Shown: piece after piece, positions 1 through 37,693 of the stretch
Layout: each line of letters starts with the position of its first letter
How positions within the stretch are numbered: the stretch's first letter is position 1
The notes under the pieces: model-generated
What the model was told of the DNA's origin: nothing
What the model saw: only the letters and a program-made list of their open reading frames with translations
The model's database searches: none
Translations under genes and position numbers: made by a program
Assembly: GCA_033239005.1 (NCBI GenBank)
Contig: BSQZ01000030.1
Coordinates: 3,417,501-3,481,500 of the forward strand
Reading direction: 5' to 3'
DNA: 64,000 bases
Source of the DNA: Lamellibrachia satsuma
Taxonomy: Eukaryota; Annelida; Polychaeta; Sabellida; Siboglinidae

Positions 1-824
1 TGGTCAGACTTTGTACATTTAAATAAATAACAACAAAATTTTTTATTATGACCAATTCCATCCTGGATGGATCTATGACACATTATGTCATGTTTGCAAA
101 TTTACTTTCTTTAAGACAGTTTGCTCGGTGCAGCTTTGTCTAATATATTTAATCATTGGATAAATTAGACCGTTTTAATCAAAGGCTTTTGTGGCTGTCT
201 TCAGTTGTCTCTAAGTCAGCCGTCTTTAATTCCACGCGTGAGACGACAACGAACGGCAGGTAAACGGCTCACGTAATGACTTTGTAATTAAAACAGCCCT
301 ACGGACACGCCTAATCAACGTGGGTGGCGGTTTAAGAAACGTTCACGCCACGGCACTGTTTCGACCTTCCGCCAACGGTGTTGAGCACCATTATTGTTTC
401 GTTAGCGATCGACGGGTGGTCATCGATTGGTGCTAGATGTTGACACCCGTTGTCGGTGGGCCTCACCGTGGCTAGGGCCTGAGGGCACCGTGGCTGGTGT
501 GTGCGTGCACTACCACGGTACCACATGAACAATGTCTCGCAACGAGGCCATCAACGCCAGCCAACAATGACTGCCCACTCCAGGACGTCGTCGCTAATTT
601 GACTAAACTGACTTGGCCAGTCGTCATCGTCTCTGGATCCCGTTCCATGCTGACGTCATCGCCGCATCCCATTCCATACTGACATACACGTTTGAGGAGT
701 GGGCCTACACGATTCTTCCTTGATGGCAGAAATGACCATCGGTCACTCAGTGAAAGTCACGAGATTACTGGGCACCCGTTTCAAAACACCCAGACTCTAG
801 TTGAGACTTCTGGAAACAAGCATC
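1..824. other. Intergenic DNA, nothing recognised
   Basis: I see no conserved coding pattern, RNA gene or long repeat here. The short ORFs at 332-682 on both strands overlap each other and show no domain or splice context. Confidence 0.5.
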
Positions 825-979
825 GTCTCGGCACAGGCTACAACGTCTCGGCACAGGCTACAACGTCTCGGCACAGGCTACAACGTCTCGTCACAGGCTA
901 CAACGTCTCGGCACAGGCTACAACGTCTCGGCACAGGCTACAACGGTCAACACGTCTCGGCACAGGCTACAACGGTCAA
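825..979. repeat. 20-bp minisatellite
   Basis: About seven head-to-tail copies of a 20-bp unit starting GTCTCGGCACAGG. The last copy is offset by a short insertion. ORFs crossing it on both strands are repeat translations. Confidence 0.9.
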
Positions 980-1834
980 TACGGATGCACTGCTTAGTGT
1001 CACGGTTCTGGAATCTTTGTCCACATTTGCGATGTCCAGTATGTCCGAGGGTATACGTAATACGTATTGTGTTCCCGAGTGTACGTCTCAGGCACTCTAA
1101 TGAAGCCAGTCGATCAGACAGGACTGCTTCGTCTAACGACATCCGACATATTAGTTCCGACGCTGTCTGTTATGTTTCAGTGCGATCGTCGATGGTTGTG
1201 ATTCATCACCATGTCACATAATTCGTATAATTGTTGACCTAATTGCTTTAGCTGTCACTTCATAAAGACATTACGCGTACAAAACGATTCGTTGTACCGG
1301 GATTCTACCGGGAATAGGTTTCTTAGCTGTTCTTCTTATATTTTGTTTGGAATATGTATAATAACTATTCTTCTTAGAAGCAGATCCTATTGACAATCGG
1401 TTTCATAAATATCTTATTGCATTTATCATCCTTTCACAAATTTTCGCGCGTGCTGTCACCTCGAGCGAGAACGGCACAAAAACATGGCGACCAGTAAACA
1501 CAACACGTAACAAAACTACAAATAAAAACTCTTTCAAAGGCAAGCTTCGATAACAATCCGCGTAGTGTGCCGCAGCATGTGTAAGTCCGATGAAGTAACA
1601 CCAAATTATAATTTGATTACTTCATATTGTGTAATGTTAAGAAAAAAATTCTGAATTGGAACAAAACAAGTTCTAATCATCTAGTTCTACTTCACACAAA
1701 AAAACACCTTAAAAAAGAATATTATTGTTAATATTAGTTAAAAACAATTCATCTACTGAGTCATTCATTTACTTGCAACATTATTTAATTCGTTTGCAAT
1801 GAATCATAATATCGTAGCCACGTGTTACGTGGGT
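980..1834. other. Intergenic DNA upstream of the tRNA
   Basis: Unique, AT-rich towards the right end. No supported gene. Upstream tRNA control is internal, so no promoter is inferred here. Confidence 0.4.
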
Positions 1835-1907
1835 GGCCGCGTGGCCTAATGGATAAGGCGTCTGACTTCGAATCAGAAGATTGCGGGTTCGAGTCCCGTC
1901 GTGGTCA
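1835..1907 (+). tRNA. tRNA-Arg (anticodon TCG)
   Basis: Nuclear tRNA that reads CGA arginine codons. The 7-bp acceptor stem pairs GGCCGCG with CGTGGTC, with two G-U pairs. The A box is TGGCCTAATGG and the B box is GGTTCGAGTCC. The anticodon stem is TCTGA/TCAGA around the loop CTTCGAA, putting TCG at 1868-1870. There is no intron and no encoded CCA, as expected for a eukaryotic gene. The discriminator base is A (1907). A run of five T at 1914-1918 is the likely RNA polymerase III terminator. It is very close to the usual animal tRNA-Arg(UCG) sequence, and looks functional. Confidence 0.96.
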
Positions 1908-1913
1908 TTGAAC

Positions 1914-1918
1914 TTTTT
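1914..1918 (+). terminator. Pol III terminator of tRNA-Arg
   Basis: Five T residues seven bases after the tRNA end, the standard eukaryotic Pol III stop signal. Confidence 0.75.
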
Positions 1919-2125
1919 ATGGTTCTTTGATTTATTTGATTGTCAAATCATTACAATTATGGCAAAATTGGCTGTTGTATGGGCCTTGTTAATTTTACAA
2001 TTACGTAATTTTTTTACTATAGTTTCCTCAAACTAATTGGTATTGTTATGTTCATTTCCACTGAGTGGCAAATGTTGTTACAACGGACTATTGTTATGAG
2101 GAACACTTTGGGACGTGGTCAAACT

Positions 2126-2425
2126 GTTCCATATATCCAATGTTCCATATATTCAATGTTTCTTATATCCAATGTTCCATATGTCCAATGTTCCATATAT
2201 TCAATGTTTCTTATATCCAATGTTCCATATGTCCAATGTTCCATATATCCAATGTTCCATATATTCAATGTTTCTTATATCCAATGTTCCATATATCCCA
2301 GAAAAAATTACTATGCTGATAACATGTATAAAAAAATTATATCCAATGTTCCACATATCCAATGTTCCATATATCCAAGAAAAAATTACTATGCTGATAA
2401 CATGTATAAAAAAATTAAATTAATA
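2126..2425. repeat. 15-16 bp minisatellite with a larger duplication
   Basis: Copies of a unit like CCATATATCCAATGTT with variants (TTCTTATATCC). A roughly 60-bp segment containing AGAAAAAATTACTATGC is present twice (about 2299 and 2380), so the array was also extended by a larger duplication. ORFs of 84 to 184 codons here are repeat translations. Confidence 0.9.
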
Positions 2426-2754
2426 ATGATGATGACTGAATTAGCGAATAGATACGTCAACGCCAAAACGAAAGGGACAATTTTTATTTTCGAAAAAATT
2501 AAACCATACATGTGTGGTATAGAACGGCCCATGACGGAGACGCTGGTGGAATCTACATGTTTGCAATACTGTTATTGCCTTCATTTGATTGCAGTGAATT
2601 AGGTCCGTTTAGGTCCGTTTAGACACGGTCATATTTGTACTTTTATGTAATCGTAGTTACAACAGGAGAACTGACTGCGACGATCCATCTTGTCACTTTC
2701 GAGGCACGTGACCACTGACGAAACGTTACAGTTTAAACATCTTATTGGTTGACT

Positions 2755-2843
2755 TTGTATATACGTACAACGTATAGAAATATACGTATAACGTATAGAA
2801 ATATACGTATAATGTATAGAAATATACGTATAATGTATAGACA
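2755..2843. repeat. 20-bp AT-rich tandem repeat
   Basis: Four copies of a unit containing TATACGTATAAYGTATAGAA. Confidence 0.85.
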
Positions 2844-3235
2844 ATTTATCACACAGAGAGGCACACGTCGATCTGGGAATGTTCAAAAAAGTACTGGTGG
2901 CCTAAGCCACATATAGCTTCACATATATCTGGTGGCCCAAACACGTGTCTTTCTCCAGCTAATGACATTGGTATATTTAAAAGAGCTACACATAGTAAAG
3001 ACACGACACACGCTCTTCTGTCTAGTATAGTCGACTGCCACGAGAGTAAATCAGTCGGTGTCGAGAGGGCGGCCAGACGACCTGCCCGGGGCGGCCTCGT
3101 CTGCCGTCGTTACTGTCAGTAGCCGGTTGTCCTTAGCCAGACACACCTGGCCCAGGCTATAGCTCCTGCAGTCGACCTCATCGACGACTGGCGCCCGGCG
3201 CCTGATGTCTGTATCGGTGACTATCTCGGAGGGCA
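2844..3235. other. Intergenic DNA, nothing recognised
   Basis: GC-rich in 3060-3230. A 61-codon minus ORF has no recognisable features. Confidence 0.4.
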
Positions 3236-3239
3236 ATGT

Positions 3240-4300
3240 TCGGGTATTTTTCCTCGATGGTTGTTACGTAGGACAGTGTCCGTGTATGTTGTCCTAGATG
3301 GTCGTTACGCAGGACAGTGTCCGTGTATGTTGTTCTCGATGGTTGTTACGTAGGACAGTGTCCGTGTATGTTGTTCTCGATGGATGTTACGTAGGACAGT
3401 GTCCGTGTATGTTGTCCTCGATGGTCGTTACGTAGGACAGTGTCCGTGTATGTTGTTCTCGATGGTCGTTACGTAGGACAGTGTCCGTGTATGATGTTCT
3501 CGGTGGTCGTTACGTAGGACAGTGTCCGTGTATGTTGTTCTCGGTGGTCGTTACGGAGGCCAGTGTCCGTGTATGTTGTTCTCGATGGTCGTTACGTAGG
3601 ACAGTGTCCGTGTATGTTGTTCTCGGTGGTCGTTGCGTAGGACAGTGTCCGTGTATGTTGTTCTCGGTGGTCGTTACGGAGGACAGTGTCCGTGTATGTT
3701 GTTCTCGGTGGTCGTTGCGTAGGACAGTGTCCGTGTATGTTGTTCTCGGTGGTCGTTACGGAGGACAGTGTCCGTGTATGTTGTTCTCGGTGGTCGTTAC
3801 GTAGGACAGTGTCCGTGTATGTTGTTCTCGATGGTCGTTACGTAGGACAGTGTCCGTGTATGTTGTTCTCGGTGGTCGTTACGTAGGACAGTGTCCGTGT
3901 ATGTTGTTCTCGGTGGTCGTTACGTAGGACAGTGTCCGTGTATGTTGTTCTCGGTGGTCGTTACGTAGGACAGTGTCCGTGTATGTTGTTCTCGGTGGTC
4001 GTTACGGAGGACAGTGTCCGTGTATGTTGTTCTCGGTGGTCGTTACGTAGGACAGTGTCCGTGTATGTTGTTCTCGGTGGTCGTTGCGTAGGACAGTGTC
4101 CGTGTATGTTGTTCTCGGTGGTCGTTACGGAGGACAGTGTCCGTGTCTGTTGTTCTCGGTGGTCGTTACGTAGGACAGTGTCCGTGTATGTTGTTCTCGG
4201 TGGTCGTTACGGAGGACAGTGTCCGTGTATGTTATACGTCGTGGTGGACGCAAATGTCCGTGTTTTTGTCCTGGATTGTTGTTACGGAGGAAAATGTCCT
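3240..4300. repeat. 41-bp minisatellite
   Basis: About 24 copies of a 41-bp unit containing GGACAGTGTCCGTGTATGTT. Units differ mainly at TACGTAGG/TACGGAGG/TGCGTAGG and TCGGTGG/TCGATGG. Because 41 is not a multiple of 3, one reading passes through all three frames, giving cysteine-rich but meaningless ORFs of 66-162 codons. Confidence 0.95.
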
Positions 4301-4544
4301 GGCGTTATGTTGTGCGATATTATACTACGATATTATAGAATCGGGTGTCAATGTTGTCACTACGAGTTATTTGGCATTGAGCCACGTTTACGGCCAGTAA
4401 TTATGTCACGTTTAAACTGAAGGCGGCTCCTGTACAAACGGGTTACACTATAAAGCCCAGTGACGGACCCGCGGACCTGAATCTGGTGTTTATACAAATA
4501 TATTTACTTCGCAACTTACCAGGTAGCTGAAGTGTTTCAACAGC

Positions 4545-4748
4545 GAGACAACCTAGATTGTTTAAACACCTAGACAACTTAGATTGTTTCAACACCTAGA
4601 CAACCTAGATTGTTTCAACACCTAGACAACCTAGATTGTTTCAACAGCGAGACAACCTAGATTGTTTCAACACCTAGACAACCTAGATTGTTTCAAGACC
4701 TAGACAACCTAGATTGTTTCAACACCTAGACAACCTAGATTGTTTCAG
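4545..4748. repeat. 26-bp minisatellite
   Basis: About eight copies of a 26-bp unit containing GACAACCTAGATTGTTTCAA, with CACCTA/CAGCGA variants at the joint. Confidence 0.9.
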
Positions 4749-5079
4749 CCAACTTAAGTGACCACATGGAAAGAGATCACTGATTTATGAGCATTTATTT
4801 TACGAGTTCTGCATTGGTCGGTAACGTAATTGCTGACTTATCCTGAACATCCTGTTTAAACTTGCAACATCTGCCGTTGACTGTTTCCATTGCTGGCGAA
4901 TGACAATAGTCTTCGCACAGGTATCAGTGACAATACACACTCTAATCCAGCCGCAGTGGTGGCGTAGAGCTCTCCTCGTAAACACGTAGAGCTCTCCTCG
5001 TAAACACGCGGCGACACGCGAAACGACGAACACAGGTCGTGTAGTATCGCGACGTTCGAACAATGACACCCGTGAGAAC

Positions 5080-6868
5080 AAGTGGGTGTGTACAAACAAG
5101 TGGATGTGTACGTCGTAGCACGTCTGAACAAGTGGATGTGTACGTCGTAGCACGTCTGAACAAGTGGATGGGTACGTCGTAGCACGAATATGAACAAGTG
5201 GGTGTGTACGTCATAGCACGAATATGAACAAGTGGATGTGTACGTCGTAGCACGAATATGAACAAGTGAATGTGTACGTCGTAGCACGTCTGAACAAGTG
5301 GATGTGTACGTCGTAGCACGAATATGAAAAAGTGGATGTGTACGTCGTAGCACGTCTGAAGAAGGGGATGGGTACATCGTAGCACGAATATGAACAAGTG
5401 GATGTGTACGTCGTAGCACGAATATGAACAAGTGGATGTGTACGTCGTAGCACGTCTGAACAAGTGGATGTGTACGTCGTAGCACGAATATGAATAAGTG
5501 GATGTGTACGTCGTAGCACGTCTGAACAAGTGGATGGGTACGTCGTAGCACGTCTGAACAAGTGGATGAGTACGTCGTAGCACGAATATGAACAAGTGGA
5601 TGTGTACGTCGTAGCACGTCTGAACAAGTGGATGGGTACGTCGTAGCACGTCTGAACAAGTGGATGTGTACGTCGTAGCACGTCTGAACAAGTGGATGGG
5701 TACGTCGTAGCACGAATATGAACAAGTGGATGTGTACGTCGTAGCACGAATATGAACAAGTGGATGGGTACGTCGTAGCACGAATATGAACAAGTGGATG
5801 TGTACGTCGTAGCACGTCTGAACAAGTGGATGTGTACGTCGTAGCACGTCTGAACAAGTGGATGTGTACGTCGTAGCACGAATATGAAAAAGTCGATGTG
5901 TACGTCGTAGCACGTCTGAAGAAGTGGATGTGTACGTCGTAGCACGAATATGAACAAGTGGATGTGTACGTCGTAGCACGAATATGAAAAAGTGGATGTG
6001 TACGTCGTAGCACGTCTGAAGAAGTGGATGGGTACGTCGTAGCACGAATATGAACAAGTGGATGTGTACGTCGTAGCACGAATATAAACAAGTGGATGTG
6101 TACGTCGTAGCACGTCTGAACAAGTGGATGTGTACGTCGTAGCACGAATATGAACAAGTGGATGTGTACGTCGTAGCACGTCTGAACAAGTGGATGGGTA
6201 CGTCGTCGCACGAATACGAACAAGTGGATGTGTACGTCGTAGCACGAATATGAACAAGTGGATGTGTACGTCGTAGCACGAATATGAACAAGTGGATGTG
6301 TACGTCGCAGCACGTCTGAAGAAGTGGATGGGTACGTCGTAGCACGAATATGAACAAGTGGATGTGTACGTCGTAGCACGAATATGAACAAGTGGATGTG
6401 TACGTCGTAGCACGTCTGAACAAGTGGATGTGTACGTCGTAGCACGTCTGAACAAGTGGATGTGTACGTCGTAGCACGAATATGAACAAGTGGATGTGTA
6501 CGTCGTAGCACGTCTGAACAAGTGGATGGGTACGTCGTAGCACGAATATAAACAAGTGGATGTGTACGTCGTAGCACGTCTGAACAAGTGGATGTGTACG
6601 TCGTAGCACGAATATGAACAAGTGGATGTGTACGTCGTAGCACGTCTGAACAAGTGGATGGGTACGTCGTAGCACGTCTGAACAAGTGGATGTGTACGTC
6701 GTAGCACGAATATGAACAAGTGGATGTGTACGTCGTAGCAAAAATATGAACAAGCGGATGTGTACGTCGTAGCAAAAATATGAACAAGTGGATGTGTACG
6801 TCGTAGCACGTCTGAACAAGTGGATGTGTACGTCGTAGCACGTCTGAACAAATGGATGTGTACGTCGT
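5080..6868. repeat. Mixed 32/34-bp minisatellite
   Basis: More than 50 copies. Two unit types share the core GTGTACGTCGTAGCACG and differ in the next bases: TCTGA makes 32 bp, AATATGA makes 34 bp. The two types are interspersed. Minor variants (GAAAAAG, GAAGAAG, GGGTACG) recur in fixed order, showing larger duplicated blocks. The three long minus-strand ORFs (568-682 codons) are frame-cycling translations of this array. Confidence 0.97.
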
Positions 6869-7454
6869 CGCATACATTAACACAAGCGACCAAGCAAGGA
6901 GCACTCTGCTCAGTCATGAACCAACGTCCCGGTTAGAGTTCGACACACACCATCTGCCGCCATATCAGCGCCACAATCGATGCAGGGCCACAAAAACACG
7001 ATTGCATTTCGCCAATTTATACGCCAAGCAAAACATGCCGGCTGACGTGTTTCATATCCAGAACAAACACGGCCACCGGGGCGAAACAACGCTGTCGGGT
7101 CATTAAAGCGGGCACACGCGCAATTTACCCCAATCATTAACCCTGACTGCGCGGTTATCGAACATGATAGGCGAGTGTCGGTCCCTAGTCGCCGTCAAGG
7201 GAAACACGTCTGCAGGCGGCGATATCTCTGACTGTGCGAACAAACAATGCGACGAGTTGCCTGGAGATAGTCAGCACGCACGGCCATTATGTTTGCCAAA
7301 CGTTTAACCCCAACAAACTCCCTTCGGAAATCAAATATGTTAATGTTAAAACAATTGCGGAGTCTCGCACTCATTTCCAGGCACCGAATAACGAGAGAGC
7401 TTAACATTAAATTTACTATATTTACAAAGCACCACACGCGTACGCGCACGCCGC
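6869..7454. other. Intergenic DNA, nothing recognised
   Basis: Unique sequence without a supported gene; overlapping short ORFs on both strands show no family signal. Confidence 0.4.
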
Positions 7455-7532
7455 ACGCTCACTACACGCACACGCACACGCACACGCACACGTACACGTA
7501 CACGCACACGCACACGTACACGCACACACAAG
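7455..7532. repeat. (CACACG)n-type microsatellite
   Basis: Interrupted CACACG/CACGTA repeats. Confidence 0.9.
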
Positions 7533-7617
7533 TAGACGTTTGTTGAATAGATTTCTAGCACGTTATTGGGATATTTTCATCTCAATAAAGCCCTAAAAAA
7601 CGTCTCACAAAACTTCA

Positions 7618-7945
7618 GTCCTGTGTCGATGAGACTCCAGTCATGTGTCGACGGGACTCCAGTCCTACGTCGACTCCAGTCCTGTGTCGACGCGACTCCA
7701 GTCCTATGTCGACTCCAGTCCTGTGTCGATGGGACTCCAGTCCTGTGTCGACGCGACTCCAGTCCTATGTCGACTCCAGTCCTGTGTCGATGGGACCACT
7801 GTCCTGTGTCGACGCGACTCCAGTCCTATGTCGACTCCAGTCCTGTGTCGATGGGACCCCAGTCCTGTTTCGACGGGACTCCAGTCCTGTGTCGACTGGA
7901 CTCCAGTCCTGCGTCGACGGGACCCAGTCCAGTGTCGACGCCAGT
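7618..7945. repeat. Minisatellite of about 16-20 bp units
   Basis: About 17 copies of units built on CTCCAGTCCTGTGTCGAC, with GGGACT, GCGACT and deleted linkers. Confidence 0.93.
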
Positions 7946-7954
7946 GCACTGGTT

Positions 7955-8023
7955 TGGCGCCCCTGAGTGTTGTGTTTGGCGCCCCTGAGTGTTGTGTTTG
8001 GCGCCCCTGAGTGTTGTGTTTCT
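7955..8023. repeat. 23-bp tandem triplicate
   Basis: Three near-identical copies of a unit containing TTTGGCGCCCCTGAGTG. Confidence 0.9.
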
Positions 8024-9378
8024 GGATCGCTATACTTAATTGCGTCAAACATTCCGCAAATAGCAAGCGCGGAAATTGGCGACGATTTTTTGAAACGCGA
8101 TCGCGCGACTCTCGTCGTTCAACATACAACGCATTGACGAAGACAAACAATAATGTGCATCGCCACACGACACTCCTGGGTGTAGAAATATTATGTAAAT
8201 GTTGACGCCCGAGCCACGTTAGCCGGGCCAGGAGGAGCGTCTCTCTTTTAACTTAATACGCACCGCAAGTCGATGTCCGGAAATGTTACGCATTTTCAAC
8301 TTTGGTAATGTTTAGGCTATCACAAAAGACGTTGTCGTGGTTGTATGTTAGGAAATACACAATTAATGCGTTTCTAGTAATACTGGGCTCAGATCATAGA
8401 CTCACCATACACCGAAGATTTAGATAATATAGACAACACTGTACAGTGACGTCAGCGTCAACTACGTAGAGACAGAAACTGGCTTGGAGTAATAGTAATA
8501 TGTACTAGTAGTTGTAATAGGTAATAGATTTTTCAAAAGTAATAGTAGTAGTAATATATCCTAAAGTAATAGATAATAGTTACATCTATTGCCGCGAACT
8601 TACAAAAAAGATCAAGTTTGTTTGCATGTTATTCCAATTGCTAGTAATTGTAAACAATGTATAGACAATGGCTGAGCCGTTATTCAAACAACATGAAAAG
8701 ACCAGTAGGCCTATCATTTGATGCATACAGAAATACCTGCTCATTGAAACAATGCAGGGGTAGCAAGCCAATTACTAATTGTTAAGATGCCCCATTGGGG
8801 TGGCTAATGGCTTCACACACAAAGGGCATGGTTTTAGATATGTGCAGACAGGCAATAAATGTTATCTTAGAGCAGGAGCTGCAGCCTGTATTGAATTCAA
8901 AGTAAGGTTTGATTTGAGCTGAACTTCTGAGTTCTTTTTGTTCAAATTGCCAATTGCCACATGGTCACATGGTCACATTGTCACATTGTCACACAGACAC
9001 TTTCTCACCTCAGACGTGTACAGATGTGTACAGATGTGTACAGACGTGTACAGATGTATGTTTAGCTCGTACAGTCTTCTACAAAGACCGAGTTCATAGG
9101 CAATTCTAGGGTTCACAGACCAGTAAAAAAATAGTTCATTGACATTCAGCGATAGTAATAAAGCCCCAGTAATAGTAATATATACCCTGGTAATAGTAAT
9201 AGATTAGAATTAATGTAATAGTAATAGTAATAGAAACAGTAAGAAGTAATAGTAATAGATTGTTTGTAATAGAATTCATGCCGGGACAGAAATGGGGGGT
9301 AGACCGAAATGAGCAAGCTCTTTATGATTACTGCAGGATGACATGCTTAACTAATAATCAAATGTAGAAGTACTGTAC
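8024..9378. other. Unique AT-rich DNA with short simple repeats
   Basis: Contains several AATAGTAAT/TAATAGTA stretches (8490-8580 and 9150-9260) and short GTCACATG and CAGATGTGTA repeats around 8960-9055. No gene seen. Confidence 0.5.
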
Positions 9379-9704
9379 CTATAACCCTTCATAAAGTACT
9401 GTAACTCCGTCAACCTATCACCCTTCATAAAGTACTGTAACTCCGTCAACCTGTCACCCTTCATAAAGTACTCTAACTCCGTCAACCAGGCACCCTTCAT
9501 AAAGTATTGTAACTCCGTCAACCTGTCACCCTTCATAAAGTACTGTAACTCCGTCAACCTGTCACCCTTCATAAAGTACTGTAACTCCGTCAACCTGTCA
9601 CCCTTCATAAAGTAATGTAACTCCGTCAACCTATCACCCTTCATAAAGTACTGTAACTCCGTCAACCTGTCACCCTTCATAAAGTACTGTAACTCCGTCA
9701 ACCT
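9379..9704. repeat. 36-bp minisatellite, left part
   Basis: About nine copies of a 36-bp unit containing CACCCTTCATAAAGTACTG. It stops mid-unit where LINE copy 1 begins, and the same unit resumes in the same orientation at 11763. The minus reading is an open repeat of a 12-residue peptide because 36 is a multiple of 3; this is not a gene. Confidence 0.95.
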
Positions 9705-11762
9705 TAACAAGATTTAACAAGATTTGCCATCCAAGCCAAAGGCCCAGATGGCAAGTGGACAAGGAAGCCATTGGCTTATCGAGAGTCCAACAATGTTCAC
9801 CTACTTATAACCCGCCCTCCTGATATATGCGTCAACCTTGTTTTTAAACATATTCACGCTGCTAGCAGTTACACAATCTGTAGACAGTTTGTTCCATTCA
9901 TTTACTGTCCTCTGTGAGAACGAGTGCTTCCTGATGTCCAATCTACATTGATCCTTTACTAATTTTACCTCATGTCCTCTAGTTCTGCTATCCTTCTTGA
10001 GTGAGAAAAACATATTTCTATCAATATTTTCATACCCATTCAATATCTTAAAAACTTCAATCTGATCTCCTCTTAACCTCCTTGTCTCTAGAGTTGTTAA
10101 ACCACATTCTTTCAGGCGTTCTTCATAACTAAGGTCTCTAAGTTCTGGAATCATTTTAGTTGCTCTCCTTTGTATGCGTTCAAGCGTATCTATATCCTTC
10201 TTACGATATGGTCTCCATGCTTGTATACAGTATTCTAAATGAGGTCTAACTATTGCTTTATAAAGAGGTATAATTAACTTTTTCCCTTGTATGTTATGTT
10301 TCTTCTAATCAATCCAAGAATTTGATTACCCTTTGAAGCTGCAATACCACACTGCTCTGAAACTTTCATATCAGCGCTTATTGTAACTCCTAAGTCCTTT
10401 TCTTTTACAGTAGTACCAAGAACAGTAGCTCCCATTTTATAGTTTACATTCAAGTTCCCATGTCCTGTATGTAGGCATTTACATTTCCCAAAATTGAACA
10501 GCATCTGCCATTTCTCAGACCATTTCACTAATCTGTCTAGATCGTTTTGTAAATGTTGTTTATCACCATCAGTATTAACCTTTCTAAACAGTTTTGTGTC
10601 GTCCGCAAATTTCAGTACGTTACTTGTTATACTGTCGTCCAAGTCATTGATATAAATTAAGAATAATATAGGTCCTAATACTGATCCTTGAGGTACCCCA
10701 CTCAAAACCGATTTCCAATTTGAAACTTCGCCATCTACTACAACTCGTTGTCTTCTGTCAGTCAGCCATTGTTCTATCCAGTCAGTTATGCTATCCCCGA
10801 TACCATGGGCTTTTAATTTAAGTAGCAATCTTTGATGTGGCACTTTGTCAAAAGCTTTCTGAAAATCTAAGTAGATAATATCTACTGGCGATCCCTCGTC
10901 TATCCACTTAGTGATTTCTTCCAAAAACATAACACATTTGTTAAGCATGACCTCGCTTTAAGGAATCCATGTTGAGATGAATTTAATAATTTATGCTTAA
11001 CGAGGAAGTCCACCATATGGTCTTTAATTAACCTTTCTAATAATTTACAAATCACTGACGTTAAACTCACTGGTCTGTAATTCTCTGACTTATTTCTCGA
11101 ACCCTTTTTAAATAATGGTATGATGTTTGCTTCTTTCCATTCAAACGGAACAACTCCCTCTTTTAATGACAAGTTGAATACTCTTGCAAGTGGTATACTG
11201 ATTTGATCTACTGTTTCCATTAGTAATTTTGGAGGAATCCCATCCACTCCCGGTGATTTGTTATCCTTCATTGCCTTTATTTTCCTAGCTACCAATTCTG
11301 GAGTTACAACTAACGGTCCTAAATAGTCAGATTTAGTCCCCTGAAATTTAGCATCAGCAACTGGTAATGAACTAATATCTTCTTTTGTAAACACTGAACT
11401 GAAGTAACCATTTAGGTCTTCCGCCATTAAAAACCCCTGTGATATTATATTTCCAGCACTGTCTTCTAGAGGTCCAACCTTGTCTTGTACGTTTTGTTTA
11501 CTCCTGACATATGCATAAAAACTCTTGCTGTCAGTTTTTATGTTACATGCCAGTTTTTGCTCATAGCTTCTTTTAGATTGTCTGATTTCAGTTGTAGCTG
11601 CATTAAGTGCCTCTTTGTATTTTGCATAGTTTTCTTCCTTTCTGGTACGCCTATAAACCCTCCACATAGTTTGTTTTAGCATTATTTTTCTAATTGCCTC
11701 TTTTGACACGTGTTTCTTTCTACACCGTTTTCCTTGTTTTCGGAAGGGAACAAATTTATCTA
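9705..11762 (-). mobile_element. CR1-like LINE, copy 1, 5'-truncated
   Basis: Non-LTR retrotransposon on the minus strand, keeping the end of the endonuclease-RT linker, the reverse transcriptase (RT) domain and the 3' part of ORF2. Minus ORFs at 11772-10900, 10948-10274 and 10154-9801 are consecutive parts broken by frameshifts. Visible RT motifs: [65 protein letters not shown] and catalytic FADDTKLF. The C-terminal part carries ERLKECGLTTLETRRLRGD, usual in CR1/Rex-like LINEs. The 3' end is a short repeat of AAATCTTGTTA, like CR1-type tails. It is flanked by AACCT at 9700-9704 and 11763-11767, a probable target duplication, and lies inside a minisatellite. Inactive: 5'-truncated and frameshifted. 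Confidence 0.93.
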
Positions 11763-11965
11763 AACCTGGCACCCTTCATAAAGTACTGTAACTCCGTCAA
11801 CCTGTCACCCTTCATAAAGTACTGTAACTCCGTCAACCTGTCACCCTTCATAAAGTACTGTAACTCCGTCAACCTGGCACCCTTCATAAAGTACTGTAAC
11901 TCCGTCAACCTGTCACCCTTCATAAAGTACTGTAACTCCGTCAACCTATCACCCTTCATAAAATG
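11763..11965. repeat. 36-bp minisatellite, right part
   Basis: About five and a half more copies of the unit seen at 9379-9704. It resumes in the middle of a unit (after CAACCT), in phase with the left part, consistent with one array split by a LINE. Confidence 0.95.
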
Positions 11966-12007
11966 TTCACCTTTATGTCGTTCTGTCGGGTCTAGAGTGT
12001 CCGTGAG

Positions 12008-12085
12008 TGGCGGCCTGCGGGCCACTGCGTGGGCCACTGCGCGGGCCACTGCGCGGGCCACTGCGCGGGCCACTGCGCGGGTCAC
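12008..12085. repeat. 12-bp GC-rich tandem repeat
   Basis: About six copies of GCGCGGGCCACT and near variants. Confidence 0.88.
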
Positions 12086-12274
12086 GACACGCGTGAAACG
12101 TTAACGTTTCCCCATTAACTATTCGCCATTGCGTCGTAACCCCACCATAAAAAACTGGGTCTAAACGAGCGTTCCAGTCGTCTGGGACGAGGGAACGAAC
12201 TAACACAATACCATCCCCCACAATGGCGACAGGGTCGCGACGCAATGTCGGCGTAAGTTCCTGTCGTGGTTGGT

Positions 12275-12506
12275 CCACCGCGCGAGGCATGACGGGAATT
12301 ACTGACGGGGTTGACTTCCGCGCGAGGCATGACGGGAATTACTGACGGGGTTGACTTCCGCGCGAGACATGACGGGAATTACTGACGTGGTCTGACCTCA
12401 GGACGAAACATGATGGGAATTACTGACATGGTAAGATCTTCGCCCGATGCATGACGGGAATTACTGACATGGTAAGATCTCCGCCCAAAGCATGACGGGA
12501 ATTACA
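12275..12506. repeat. Minisatellite of about 42 bp
   Basis: About six copies of a unit containing GCATGACGGGAATTACTGAC, diverging progressively from left to right. Confidence 0.9.
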
Positions 12507-12648
12507 AACGTCACAACACTGTAAATATTCTTACAGTGTGTGAACATTTGGTGATATCGCTACCAGTGCATGCTTACGTAACTACAGCTGATATTCACCG
12601 TTTATGTAGAACTAGCCTTTTTTTATAACAAATTACCTTTTTTGGTAG

Positions 12649-37693
<25,045 letters not shown>

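Noticed and set aside
4856..6904. Three overlapping minus ORFs of 568-682 codons
   Set aside because: They are translations of the 32/34-bp array in all frames. The peptide changes frame periodically and has no non-repeat domain.
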